Shown here piece after piece: positions 35,001 through 46,307 of a stretch of 64,000 nucleotides of DNA (position 1 is the first letter of the stretch; the number at the start of each line of letters is the position of its first letter). Under the pieces are notes generated by a model. The model had not been told where the DNA came from and searched no databases. It saw nothing but the letters and a program-made list of their open reading frames with translations. The stretch is from Lycium barbarum (Eukaryota > Streptophyta > Magnoliopsida > Solanales > Solanaceae), in contig NC_083338.1 in assembly GCF_019175385.1 (NCBI RefSeq), positions 66,930,884-66,994,883 on the forward strand, in the 5' to 3' direction. Made by a program: the position numbers and the translations under genes.

Positions 35001-35734
35001 AAATATCTGTAAAGAGAAAGGATACAGTAGCCCAAAAAGGCAAGACGGTTGCAGAAAAGCGGGCTGAAAGACCACCGCCACCGGTAGTAGAGGAAAGTGA
35101 GTCCCAGAGTGCGGCTCAATCTCAGTCCTCCCGTTCAGTACCTATATTAGAAGAGCGTGAGGGAGTCTCAGCCCCAGCTCCAGCACCTCTGGCTCCTCCA
35201 CCGGATGCTTCAGGCCAAGACGTAAAAGAGGCCATTAATTTGCTTACTTAGCTGGTTGCTGCCCAGACTCAGTGGCAAAGCACAGGGCAGGGTGACAGGG
35301 CTGTTAGTGCGAGGGCCCATGATTTCATTACCTTAAACCCTCCGGAATTCTTTGGATGAAAGCCGGATGAGGACCCTCAGGACTTTATTGATGGGATATT
35401 GAGGACGCTTCGTTTGATACATGCATCGGACACCGAATCGGTGGAGCTAGCGACATATAGATTGAGGGATGTCTCGGTCCATTGGTAAACCGTTTGGATG
35501 GCTTCACGTGGGGCCAATACACCTCCCCCGATATGGCAAGAGTTTGTTGATGCTTTCCTCCGACATTATATGCCTGTAGAAGTTCGGCGAGCTAGGGCCG
35601 ATAAATTCTTGAACTTGAAGCAAGGTAGCATGAGCGCTCTAGAGTATAATCTCCGCTTCAATTTCTTGGCTAGGTATGCTTCGGCCATGGTAGTGGATAT
35701 GGGTGACAGAGTACACCGATTTGTGAAGGACCTA
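35001..35734 (+). pseudogene. Gypsy gag, N-terminal part, broken and interrupted
   Basis: Gag forms the particle shell. After an acceptor-like TTTCAG (34995-35000) comes a Lys-rich, Pro-rich stretch (AEKRAERPPPPVV), then retrotransposon-gag core text: DFITLNPPEFFG, EDPQDFIDGILRTL, WQEFVDAFLRHYMP, MSALEYNLRFNFLARYA. In-frame stops fall near 35249, 35358 and 35487. The text stops at VKDL (35734) and continues at 43824 with GLGPHLMDRCL, on the other side of the Athila insertion. Confidence 0.85.
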
Positions 35735-36397
35735 AACTTCTCACTCAATTTTCGCTTCATTAACACACCGGGCAAGTTCTAGTCATCATTATCAAGCATG
35801 GATCATACCAAAGTTTCCTCACATCACACATAGCACATAATCAACACAAACCATATTCATACAACCATCCAATCAAGCAACTATCACAAATCATGCCAAG
35901 TGGGTCATAATGAGTCACTGCAGTCTACTACAGCAATATTTCGAGGTAGGTCACCTATTGTTTTTTTAGCATGCTTTTTAAAGAACTTAAAGAAAAACTC
36001 ATGGTTTCCACATTCCACCTAACTTGAGCACCTAGCATTCGAGTGGTCTGACAGGCTTGACTCCTACGACTCTGCTACAAAATCTAAAAAATCTAAACCG
36101 GTTCAAAATTCCCCCCTTAGGAAAGAACCGAGGGCATAAGAAAACCCAAGGGGGTGGATGGTGTGTGCCACTACAAAGGACTCAAGAAGCTACCAAAAAA
36201 AATGGAAATCTTTTTTTTTGTTTTGACTCAAACACTAACAAAAAGAAAACCTATGGCAACTTAACTTGATCACCATCCTTAACCTCAAAATGTTTTTACA
36301 ACGGACGTATTTCCCACCCCACACTTAAATCATGTTTTGTCCTCGAAGCATATAGATGGAAAAACAAAGTAAAGTAAGAAATACTCCCTGAGGCCCA
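35735..36397 (-). other. Athila 3' non-coding tail
   Basis: No open frame of note. On the minus strand a purine run AAGTGTGGGGTGGG (about 36327-36314) looks like a polypurine tract, but the bases after it do not match the start of the element's LTR (TGATATTTGGCAC), so the 3' LTR is absent or unrecognisable. Confidence 0.6.
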
Positions 36398-36751
36398 CTA
36401 GGGCCTAGTCATCATCCTCAGCCTCGCCACCAGACGGCTCGGCATCTTCTTCTTCATCATCCTCAGCATCTTGTGCCTCAGATTCTTCTTCACTGCCACC
36501 CTGTTGATAGGCCGTTCATGCACATATCCATCGGCCAAGGGGAACTCTTTGTACCACTCTTCTGCCAACCCAGACCCATAAAAGGTAGGTTGAGGCCTCT
36601 GGGAAGAGGCCCGAGGGATAGAGACCACTGGTTGCTTTCCACTACGAGTCGTTGCCCCCTTCTTTGTGGCGGTGTGCTTGCCACCTCTACTTCTTTTGGA
36701 ACCTTGGGACGGGCCTGACTCGTCCACTTTACCCTTGCCTTTGTTCACCAT
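36398..36751 (-). pseudogene. Athila extra ORF downstream of pol, internally deleted
   Basis: The minus-strand ATG at 36751 opens a 117-residue frame. The N-terminal half is basic (MVNKGKGK, GSKRSRGGKHTATKK), like a nuclear-localisation region, and then reads FYGSGLAEEWYKEFP. This resembles the start of the 'putative plant transposon protein' found in Athila-like elements. In a shifted frame the end is strongly acidic (EEESEAQDAEDDEEED, ending at a stop near 36408). Together this suggests a frameshift and loss of the middle. Its function in the family is uncertain; an envelope-like role has been proposed for Athila third ORFs. Confidence 0.55.
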
Positions 36752-36756
36752 CGTAC

Positions 36757-37415
36757 CTGTTGAGATTCAACACAAAAACATCTAACTTCGTTAGCAAATT
36801 TTAACCTAAGTGGGGTCATGAAACGACCCCACACTTATTGCAAGCCGTGTGTTTGGGCACTGAATGCTCATCTTTCTTGATGTTCGGGTATGCTTATGGC
36901 TGTCAATGACTCTCCAGTGGGGTCGTTTCACGACCCCACACTTACTTCCGACTATGATACACAAAACTCAAAACGAAGAAGTTAACTAATTTTTTTTTAT
37001 AGCCTAAAACGACAAACTCACAGAATTAAAAACTACCCTACAAAACAATGAAAAAGCATGTTGAATGACTTATGAGTGTTCATGGCAGTACCATATGGTT
37101 GAGAGTGTTGTTTCATGTTTATTTGCTACTCAAGACTTCACAACAATCACATGACAATTAATTGAGGAATTTTATCAAGCAACTTATGGGCATAGAACTA
37201 TCCCTTGAAGTTTTGCAACAATGGAGGGTTGTAAAACCCTCCCTCATGTTTGGGAATCATTGTTCTAGCACCCAACAATCTGTTCAAAAAACACAATACC
37301 AAATCACCCATATAAATGCGCCCAACCCATAAGCCCTAATTTCGCAATCACGTAACCCAACAAACAGGGGAAAGAAGGAATGGGATTTCGTTGAAGAAAA
37401 CACACGAATTCTTAC
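36757..37415 (-). other. Candidate intron in the Athila extra-ORF leader
   Basis: On the minus strand a donor AAG|GTAAGAATTC (intron starts 37415) and an acceptor CTCAACAG (ends 36757) bound a 659-bp AT-rich tract, five bases before the ATG at 36751. The upstream leader (about 37416-37550) is CT-rich and includes AAACCCTAAC, common in plant transcript leaders. Confidence 0.45.
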
Positions 37416-37570
37416 CTTGTGTTGTGGAGGAGATGATTGACACTACTTTCCTTGGATTTGGAAGGGATTGGGAGAAGGGCGTGGTGGGTGTGTGTTCGGG
37501 TAGTTAGGGTTTAGAGAGAAAGGGGGGAAGTTTTGTAAGAAGTGAGGAATAAAAGGGGGTGGCCGTGTCT
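37416..37570 (-). promoter_or_regulatory. Promoter-like region before the Athila extra ORF
   Basis: On the minus strand a weak TATA-like CCTTTTATTCC (about 37560-37548) is followed by a pyrimidine-rich leader and a good splice donor. It lies between the tandem repeats and the ORF. Prediction from composition only. Confidence 0.35.
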
Positions 37571-37594
37571 TATTCTTTTTAAAAGAATCGAACT

Positions 37595-38085
37595 GGGCCG
37601 ACTCGTGCGTTGGGCATGCGTCGCATTGTCAACGCACAAAGTCCCCTTTTCTGAAGTTCACACTTAGAAATTTTTTGCTCTGATTTACCTTCATGCGCTG
37701 GCCATGCATCGCATGGTCAGCACACAACATCCCCCTTTCTGAACTTTACACTTAGCCAAAATTTGGGCTCTGAGTGCTTATCATGTGATGGGTATGCGGC
37801 GCAGTTTCATCGCACAATACACCCCTTTCTGAACTTTACACTTAGTGAAAATTTGGGCTCTGAGTGCTTATCATGCTATGGGCATGCGGCGCAGTTTCAT
37901 CGCACAATACACCCCATTCTGAACTTTACACTTAGCGAAAATTTGGGCTCTGAGTGCTTATCATGCGATGGGCATGCGGCGCAGTTTCATCGCAAAATAC
38001 ACCCCTTTCTTAACTTTACACTTAGCCAAAATTCTGGCCTGCTTACCCCTTGTGCGATTGCCATGCGACGCATGGAAATGACACA
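37595..38085 (-). repeat. 90-bp tandem repeats, about 5.5 units
   Basis: Units repeat every 90 bp; TTTGGGCTC recurs at 37762, 37852 and 37942. Each holds a GGGCATGCG(T/G)CGCA-type near-palindrome and CTGAACTTTACACTTAG. The three central units are nearly identical, and the outer ones have diverged. Since 90 is a multiple of three, an antisense open frame with a 30-residue repeat exists (37763-38110), but nothing suggests it is translated. Related GCGCTGGCCATG motifs occur in the element's LTR (43440-43580). Confidence 0.85.
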
Positions 38086-38314
38086 CACAAACCTGGAGCT
38101 GTTTCATTGATTGCTTCGCGCGTTTCTTTCTCCTGCTCGTTAGTTGGACCTGCACATTGAACACACACATGACATATATGCTACAAAGTTGGGTTTCCTC
38201 CCAACCAGCGCCTTAGTTAAGGTCGTGGCACGACATTTTTTTTTTACATTACAAACTCGGGTTGCCTCCCGAGAAGCGCCTGAGTTTACGTCACGGCACG
38301 ACGCATTTCCTTGT

Positions 38315-41300
38315 TTACTCATCATCGAGGAGCACTTTCTCCTTTTCCTTGTCAAACATTTCGCCCCAATATCGCTTGAGGCGCTGTCCATTGACTAAGA
38401 ACTTGTGCACCCCATCCATAGTTTGTATTTCGACGGCTCCATGGGGTGTCATTTGCGATACCCCAAATGGGCCAGACCATCGGGACTTAAGCTTTCCCGG
38501 AAACAACCGCAGCCTAGAGTTGAAGAGTAGTACCTGCTGCCCTGGGGCAAATTCACGATGTTGTATATGCTTGTCATGCCATCACTTAGTTTTCTCCTTG
38601 TACAGCTTTGCATTCTCATACGCCCCCAGTCTGAATTCATCAAGCTCGTGTAGCTGCAACAACCTCTTCTCTCCGGCCAAGCTCATATCAAGATTGAGCT
38701 TTTTAATTGGCCAATATGCTTTATGCTCTAGCTCAACCGGCAGATGACATGCCTTCCCATAGACTAACCTATAAGGAGAAGCTCCGATGGGGGTTTTATA
38801 TGCGGTGCGATACGCCCATAAAGCGTCATCCAACTTCATTGCCCAATCCTTCCTCTGAGCGTTCACAATTTTCTCTAAAATTTGCTTTACCTCTCTATTT
38901 GAGACTTCTACCTGTCCGCATGTCTGTGGATGGTAAGCTGTAGACACCTTGTGCTTTACTCCATATTTCGCCAGAAGGTTCTTTAGCAAGCTGTTGCAGA
39001 AGTGAGCGCCCCCATCACTGATCATAGCCCGTGGAGTTCCAAACCTTGCGAATATATTCTTTCGCATAAAATTCACCACCACCTTTGCATCATTTGTTGG
39101 AAGAGGGACTGCCTCTACCCATTTTGAAACATAGTCGACAGCAAACAGAATGTACCTCTTACCGAAGGATGGTGGGAATGGCCCCATAAAGTCGATGCCC
39201 CAAACGTCAAATATCTCTACCTTTAATATGTTTGTCAGAGGCATCTCGTGCCTCTTAGAGATGTTTCCCGTTCGTTGACATCGATTACAACTTCTAGCAA
39301 ATGCATGGGCATATTTGAAGAGAGTGGGCCAATAGAAGCCAGACTGTAATACCTTAGCCGCAGTACGATCACCTTGAAAGTGTCCCCCATATGGGGAAGA
39401 ATGACAACTCTCCAACACTTGACTCACCTCAGTCTGTGGAATGCATCTCCGCATTAGCTGATCGGTTCCTTGGTTAAACAAGTACGGCTCATCCCATATG
39501 CAAAACCGTGAGTCATGATATAGCTTCTTTCTCTGCTGTGAAGTGGTTTCAGGTGGGTACACCCCACTTACGATCAAGTTCACAATATCAGCGTACCATG
39601 GAACTTCAGCAACAGGAATTGCGAACAGCTGCTCGTCAGGGAAATACTCTCGAATTTGCACATCCTCCACAAAATGGTTATGGTTGTCCAATCTGGACAG
39701 GTGGTCTGCAACATGGTTCTCCACTCCCTTCCGATCTTTAATCTCAATATCAAATTCTTGCAACAGAAGAATCCACCGAATCATCCTAGGTTTAGCATCC
39801 TTCTTGCTGAACAAGTAGCGAATAGTTGCATGGTCTGTGTAAACAATAACATGTGTTCCCAAAAGATATGACCGAAACTTATCAAACGCATAAACCACAG
39901 CTAGTAGCTCCTTCTCTGTCACAGTATAATTCGATTGAGCAGCATCTAACATCTTGTTGGCATAGTAGATAGAATGAAAAACTTTCTCTCGTCGCTGTCC
40001 CAACACAGCCCCCACAGCGTTGTCACTTGCATCACACATTAACTCGAATGGAAAGTTCCAGTAAGGTGCAATGATTATTGGTGCAGTTACCAATCTCTTC
40101 TTTAGACCTTCAAAGGCCTTAATACATGCATCATCAAATAGGAATTTCACATCCTTCTCAAGTAATCTGCACATCGGACTTGAGATCTTTGAAAAATCCT
40201 TTATGAAGCGCCTATAGAATCTTGCATGCCCGAGGAAACTGCGCACACCCTTGACTGATATGGGAGGTGGCAACTTCTCAATGACCTCCACTTTTGCACG
40301 ATCAACCTCCAGCCCTCTCTTTGAAACCTTGTGCCCAAGGACTATTCCATCTCGGACAATAAAGTGACATTTTTCCCAATTCAAGACCAGGTTAGTTTCT
40401 TCACATCTGGCCAGCACTCGGTCTAGATTCTGCAAGCAAACCTCAAAGGAGTTCCCGAATACCGAAAAATCATCCATGAACACTTCGACGAAGTCCTCAA
40501 CCATCTCTGAGAAAATAGCCATCATGCACCTTTGGAAAGTCGCGGGTGCATTGCATAACCCAAATGGCATGCGTTTGAAAGCATATGTCCCATACGGGCA
40601 TGTAAACGTGGTCTTCTCCTGATCCTCCGGAGAAATAGCTATCTGATTATATCCAGAATAACTATCCATAAAACAATAAAACTCCTACCCGACTAACCTG
40701 TCAAGCATTTGGTCTATGAAAGGAATAGGATAGTGATCCTTTCTGGTTGCCTCATTCAGCTTGCGGTAATCCATGCAAATTCTCCACTCAGTGATTGTTC
40801 TAGTAGGGATAAGCTCATTTTTTTCATTTGTCACAACTGTCATCCCTCCTTTCTTCGGGACGCATTGCACCGGGCTCACCCACTTACTGTCTGAAATGGG
40901 AAAAATAATGCCTGAGTCTAACCACTTGATTACCTCTTTCTTGAAAACCTCCTTCATCATAGGGTTTAGTCTCCGTTGATGTTGTGCGCTGGGCTTATGG
41001 TCATCCTCCATAAGAATCTTGTGCATGCACAGTGCAGGGCTAATTCCCTGAATATCAGCTATCTGCCACCCCAATGCTCTTTTGTGGGACTTCAATACTT
41101 TGAGACACATATTAACCTCTTCAATGGTCAACTCTGCTGCCAATATCACTGGCAACGTATCCCCCTCACCCAAGAATGCATATTTAAGATGGGCGGGTAG
41201 GGGCTTCAATTCCAACGTCGGAGGCTCTTCAATTGATAACTTTGGAATTACTCCCATTGTCCTATCTAAGTGCTCAAACTCACCTTCCCGAATATAGATA

Positions 41301-41380
41301 CTCGCCATATCCAGAATCTGCACCATCTCAAACGCCGCCGTGTCACCAAAAATATCATCCCCCGCCAAGGCTCTGTCCAA
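38315..41380 (-). pseudogene. Athila pol: RT, RNase H, integrase; two nonsense codons
   Basis: One frame runs from 41380 down to 38315, broken by a TAG at about 40685 and a TGA (from CGA Arg) at 38582-38584. Between them is an open 695-residue stretch (40669-38582). It has RT D66 and D67 (FMDD), RNase H D213, E254 and D279, the integrase zinc motif H423, H430, C461, C464, and the catalytic D493, D552, E588. All key residues are present. The part upstream (41380-40688) has the pre-RT linker and VPKKGGMTVV, WRICMDYRKLNEATRKDHYP. The protease is absent: the frame joins gag almost directly. Confidence 0.93.
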
Positions 41381-41384
41381 CGGA

Positions 41385-42344
41385 TCATGAGAAGTGATGA
41401 GAGGGTATGGTTATGGCTTGTTGCACTGCATGCACCTGTGGTGGTGCTTGTGACACAGCTAACTTCCTGAGTTCGATGCGCATGGCATCAATCTGTGCTG
41501 ATAATGTTGTAAAATTGTCTACTTCAAAGACCCCCGGTGCTTTCCTAACTGAACTGCTAGCTGCATCATCCTGCCAGTCTGGAGTGCTCTTAGTAAACCT
41601 GTTCAATAATGTGAATAATTCTTCATAGCTTAGATCAAGAGCCTGCCCTCCTGCAGCAGTGTCTAGTGATGACTTATGTTGGGCATCCAAACTCTCAATA
41701 AATGTGTGTGCCAGAACTTCATTCGTCTGATGGTGATGAGGGCAATCTCTGAGAAGACCTTTAAACCTCTCCCAGGCTTGATACAAATTTTCTCCATGTT
41801 TCTGCCTGAATGACATGATCTCCCTTCGGAGGCGAGCGGTCTTTGCTGGTGGAAAGAACCTAGTCAAGAATTTCGTCGCCAAGTCATCCCACGTAGTGAT
41901 AGAATTGGCGGGCTCTGCTAATAACTAGTTACTCGCATTCCCCAATAGAGAAAAAGGAAACAGTGTCAGTCGAACATATTCTTTTGTGACCCTTCCAGTA
42001 GCAAAAGTATCCACAATCTGCAGAAAAGTATGGATGTGACGCTGAGGATCCTCATGTGACATTCCCGTGAATTGCCCACTAGAGTGAAGAAGTTGAATCA
42101 TAGGATGCTTCAACTCAAAGTGCCCTTCGATGGTGGGCTTGACAATGCTTGAAGTGACATCTGCCACCCGAGGCGCTGCAACCTCTCTCACTTTTGCCGG
42201 TTGATTATTAGCCATGACTACAGGTAATTCTGCGACAGCCTGCGGGTTCTGCAATAAATTCAAATCTCTCCTGCGCCGATTGAAAGTACGTTCAGGCTCA
42301 GGATCGAATTCCTCAAGATTGTTTTGACTTGCAGTCCCTCGCAT
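41385..42344 (-). pseudogene. Athila gag, broken, lacking its zinc knuckle
   Basis: The frame starts at the ATG at 42344 (MRGTASQNNLEEFDPEP) and shows a retrotransposon gag core: HPMIQLLHSSGQFTG, EDPQRHIHTFLQIVDTF, then FLTRFFPPAKTARLRREI and ENLYQAWERFKGLLRDCPHH. One in-frame stop lies at about 41923. It ends at 41385, 5 bp from the pol frame and out of phase with it. The usual CCHC knuckle and the protease are missing, so a deletion has fused the end of gag to the linker before RT. Confidence 0.88.
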
Positions 42345-42450
42345 TCGAATAAAGTACCTGCAATCAATAAACAGCTAAGATCAAGACGTTAACACTTGGA
42401 TAAAATGAAGCAATAAAATTTATTATGGCAAAAATAATTGATTTCTAAGT

Positions 42451-42467
42451 CCTCGGCAACGGCGCCA
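42451..42467 (-). other. Primer-binding site (tRNA-Asp type) of the Athila element
   Basis: On the minus strand TGGCGCCGTTGCCGAGG, complementary to the 3' end of plant aspartate tRNA and typical of Athila/Tat elements. It starts nine bases after the LTR end. Confidence 0.88.
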
Positions 42468-42476
42468 AAAACTTGT

Positions 42477-43823
42477 TGCGTCCAAATGCACACGCAAGTG
42501 TACGTGGTCGTACAAGTAATAAAGTGATTATATAAATCGGATGTCGAACCCACAGAGACTTATGACCAATATTTCATGACAACAAACTATTGCTTACTAT
42601 CTATGCAAGTGAAGAATAAAAGTGTTGGTTCTTTATAACTAAATACTATGATGTAATTAACTAATAATGTAAACAAAAATTGTGCTTAGAACGTAACTGA
42701 GAATGGCTTTTATCTAGATTTTTAGGAGTATTCCAGGGTCGTGGTTGGTTCACCAATCCTATTGAGTCAGTCAAGTAGTACACCTTAGCAACTTTGTTCA
42801 CAATAGCTAATTAACCGGATTGTTAATCTCGTAGTATTCTTACGAACCACTACTCATCGATTCAAGATAGCTCTCCTCCTATATTCCTATGGTATTGATC
42901 TATCAAGAATGCAATCATAACACGGTATATAATTGATTGTGGTAACTAAGTATATTCATATCCTAGTCACAAATCCTAGCCCAACTCTAGGGATATTCAG
43001 ATCACAATCTCATTACTTCTTCTCCAAATTAACAATGTCTTTCCCAAGCACGTATATCAATGAGTAAATAGAACTCAACTATTGCGCAGACAATCAAGAA
43101 ATTAAACACAGAAGTAACGAAGAAATTGCATACGAACAAGCTACTAAGGTTGAAATACTTATCAAACTTCAATATTCATGGCTACGCCACAACCCCAGAA
43201 TTTAAGTGTTTAGTTACACATGATTCGATGATGGAAACAAGAAATCATGTTGAACATAGGGTTTTGATGTAAAGAAAAATAAGAGAAGAGGAATAAAACC
43301 TAGAAAGAGTTTTACAATTCTCCAAAAAAAACGTCCAAGCCGCCATTCTAATGTTAAAAACGGCTATTTATATGCTAGGGTAAATATGAGATAAGTTGGC
43401 CCAATCCTGATCTGAATAGGATAACTGACGCCATTTGTGTGATGGCTGTGCGTCGCATGTCCAGCGCATGACTTCCTTTCTGTGCTTCTAGTGCGGCGCA
43501 TGACCAACGCATGGTCTGTCTGAGATTCAGGAATGGTGTTTTTGTGCGCTGGCTGTGTGGCGCATGGCCAGCGCATGAGACCCTTCAGTGGTCAGATTTT
43601 TGCCTTCGAGTTCTGGAACTTCCTTCACAGTGTTCCATCGACGTACACAGCTCGGAATCACTTATTTTTGCCCGGAATACCCTTCGTTGGTCCTTGTTGT
43701 GCCTATTCATATAAACATACCAACATAAGCTCATATACAACAATTCGCATTCAAAACTGCGTTGAAAGTGCTAAGAAGTAAAGTGTAAATGACACTAAAT
43801 TTAGATATTTGTGCCAAATATCA
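42477..43823 (-). repeat. LTR of the Athila element (its 5' LTR), 1347 bp
   Basis: On the minus strand it starts TGATATTTGGCACAAATATC at 43823 and ends GGACGCA at 42477 (TG...CA), just before the primer-binding site. Two to three GCGCATGGCCAGCGCATG-type repeats lie at 43440-43580. No second copy exists at the element's other end. Confidence 0.82.
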
Positions 43824-44746
43824 AAGGGCCTAGGGCCGCATTTGATGGATAGGTGTTTGACTACGTCCCTTCAGGACAATATGGACATTGCACGCATTCA
43901 GGCCCATGCTCAGAATTTAGAAGAAAGTCTTCAACAACAGAGAAACGAACGTGAGCATGATAGGGGACATGGCAAGAGGGCCAGATCTTCGGGTCCGATG
44001 GGCGAGTTCAGAGGTGGCCACAGGCAGCAGTTTTCCAGACACTCAGGCTATTCTATGACCAGTGCACCTCCACGGTTTTCAGGCCAGAGATTCAATAGAT
44101 CTATTCATTCCGGGCCGAGTCAGAGTTTTTCAAGGTCTCAGTTCAGAGGTGATTCGGGTTAGGCAAGGCCGCCCATACCACGATGTTCCCAGTGTGGGAA
44201 GTTGCATTGGGCTCAATGTCGATTGGGTTAAGAGGGTTGTTATTCAGCTGGTCGACCGGGCCATATTATGCGTGATTGCCCCTCGATTGATAGTAGAGGT
44301 AGGACCCAACCTTCAGGGTCAGTAGCCGGATCTTCAACTTCTATGCGCCCTATGGGGCCAGGTTCACACTCTCTAGTCGGCCATGGTAGAAGCAGAGGGA
44401 GAGTTCCCAGTTCTAGCGGTGCTCAGCACTGTGTTTATGCTTTGGCTGGATGCCAAGATCTTGAGTCTTCTCCTGATGTGGTCACAGGTATATTGTCGGT
44501 ATTCTCTCATGATGTATATGCTTTGATTGATCTGGGATCCACATTGTCATATGTTACTCCATATATTGCGGGTCGATTTAGAGTCGAACCGGAGTCGATC
44601 AAACCTTTTGAGGTGTCTACGCTCGTGGGTGAATCGGTAATAACTAGCCGAGTGTATAGAAATTGTGTAATTGTGATTTGTGATCATCGTACCATGACTG
44701 ACTTGTATGAGTTAAAAATGATAGATTTTGATGTTATTATGGCATG
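43824..44746 (+). pseudogene. Gypsy gag C-terminal part, zinc knuckle and protease, broken
   Basis: It continues the gag text from 35734 (GLGPHLMDRCL, then RIQAHAQNLEESLQQQ). An Arg/Ser/Gly-rich stretch follows, then a stop at 44160-44162. The zinc knuckle reads CYSAGRPGHIMRDC near 44239-44280: the second Cys is Ala. The protease motif is IDLGSTLSYVTP near 44524-44560; this clade normally has DPGST, so Pro is Leu. A frameshift at about 44744 separates protease from RT. Confidence 0.88.
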
Positions 44747-46307
44747 AATTGGTTGGCTTCTTGCTATGCAAATGTTGATTGTAGAATGAGAGTGGTTCGT
44801 TTCCAATTTCCGGGAGAACCAGTCTTAGAATGGAAAGGGAATACGGGGTCACCAAAAGGTAGGTTTATTTCCTATCTAAAGGCAAGGAAAATGATCAAAA
44901 AAGGGTGTATTTATCATCTAGTTCGGGTTCAAGATGTAGAAGCTGAATCGCCGACTCTTCAGTCGGTTCTCGTGGTAAACGAATTTCCGGATGTGTTCCC
45001 GGAAGAACTTCCAGGCTTTCCTCCCGAGCGGGAGATTGATTTTTATATTGATGTGTTGCTAGGCGCTAAGCCTATATCTATTCCTCCTTATAGAATGGCT
45101 CCCGCAGAATTGAAAGAGTTGAAGGAGCAGTTGAAAGACTTGCTTGAAAAAGGCTTCATTAGGCCTAGTTCATCCCCGTGGGGAGCACCCGTATTGTTTG
45201 TCTGAAAGAAAGATGGCTCCTTGAGAATGTGCATTGACTATTGGCAATTGAATAATTTGATGATTAAGAACAAGTATCCTCTCCCGAGGATTGATGACTT
45301 ATTTGATCAATTACAAGGTGCCAAATGGTTTTCAAAGATAGATTTGAGGTCCGGGTATCACCAAGTGAGTGTTAGGGAGAAAGATATCCCTAAGACAACT
45401 TTCAGAACAAGATATGGTCATTTTGAGTTTCGGGTAATGTCATTTGGGCTAACTAATGCACCGGCAATATTTATGGATTTGATGAATAATGTGTTCAGGA
45501 CTTTCCTAGATCTGTTTGTGATTGTATTCATCGACGACATCTTGGAATATTCTAGATCCGAGGCAGAACATGCGGATCATCTGCGTACTATCCTTGGAGT
45601 TCTTCGAACTCGAGAGTTGTTTGCAAAATTTTCTAAATGCGAGTTTTGGTTGAATTCAGTGACATTTCTGGGACATATTGTTGCAGCCGATGGTATTCGA
45701 GTGGATAGTCAAAAGATTGAGGCCGTGAAGATTTGGCCAAGGCCCACAACTCCTACGGAGGTTCGTAGCTTTCTAGGCTTAGCAGGTTATTACAGGAGAT
45801 TCGTTGAGGGTTTTTCTTCTATTTCTGCACCACTCACAAAGTTGACCCAGAAATCAGCAAAGTTTCAACGGACAAATGCTTGTGAACGTAGCTTCCAAGA
45901 GTTAAAAGGCAGGTTGACTTCCGCCCCAGTCTTGACACTTCCAGAGGGATTGGAAGGATATGTTGTTTATTGTGATGCTTCAGGCATTGGGCTAGGATGC
46001 ATGTTGATGCAACATGGTAAGGTGATTGCGTATGCTTCAAGGCAATTGCGGAAACATGAGAAGAATTATCCAATCCATGACCTAGAATTGGTCGCAGTGG
46101 TTCATGCATTAAAGATATGGAGACATTATTTATATGGCATCCATGTGGATGTTATACAGATCATAAGAGTCTTCAGTATATCTTCAAGCAGAAAGAGTTG
46201 AATTTGCGGCAACGACGATGGTTAGAATTGCTAAAAGATTATGATGTTGATATCCTATATCACCCCGAAAAGGCAAATTTGTAGCTGATACTCTTAGCCG
46301 CAGATCT
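44744..46307 (+). pseudogene. Gypsy reverse transcriptase and RNase H, broken
   Basis: After MNWLASCYANVDCR come the pre-RT linker (FPEELPGFPPEREIDF) and RT. A stop at 45203-45205 falls between the VLFV and KKDGSLRMC motifs. The next open stretch (45221-46201) holds D41 ([10 protein letters not shown]) and the FIDD box (D105, D106 from 45221), and SFGLTNAPA. RNase H follows ([24 protein letters not shown]). A frameshift near 46150 and another near 46282 precede the integrase. Confidence 0.92.

Larger units (their letters stand above)
35731..43823 (-). mobile_element. Athila/Tat-type gypsy element, reversed, one LTR missing
   Basis: In minus orientation: LTR (43823 to 42477), primer-binding site for Asp tRNA, gag, pol, tandem repeats, promoter-like region, a small extra ORF and a 3' non-coding tail ending at 35731-35735. 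The RT box FMDDFSVFG and the TGGCGCCGTTGCC primer site are typical of Athila/Tat. AAGGACCTA on the left (35726-35734) and AAGGGCCTA on the right (43824-43832) are host gag sequence. There is no LTR at the left end, and protease plus the gag zinc knuckle are missing, so it could not move by itself. Confidence 0.88.

Noticed and set aside
35735..36313. Considered as the second LTR of the Athila element
   Set aside because: Neither its start nor its end matches the LTR at 42477-43823.
37763..38110. 115-codon plus-strand open frame with a 30-residue repeat
   Set aside because: It is antisense to the Athila element and only reflects the 90-bp tandem repeat, whose period is a multiple of three. 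There is no known domain.
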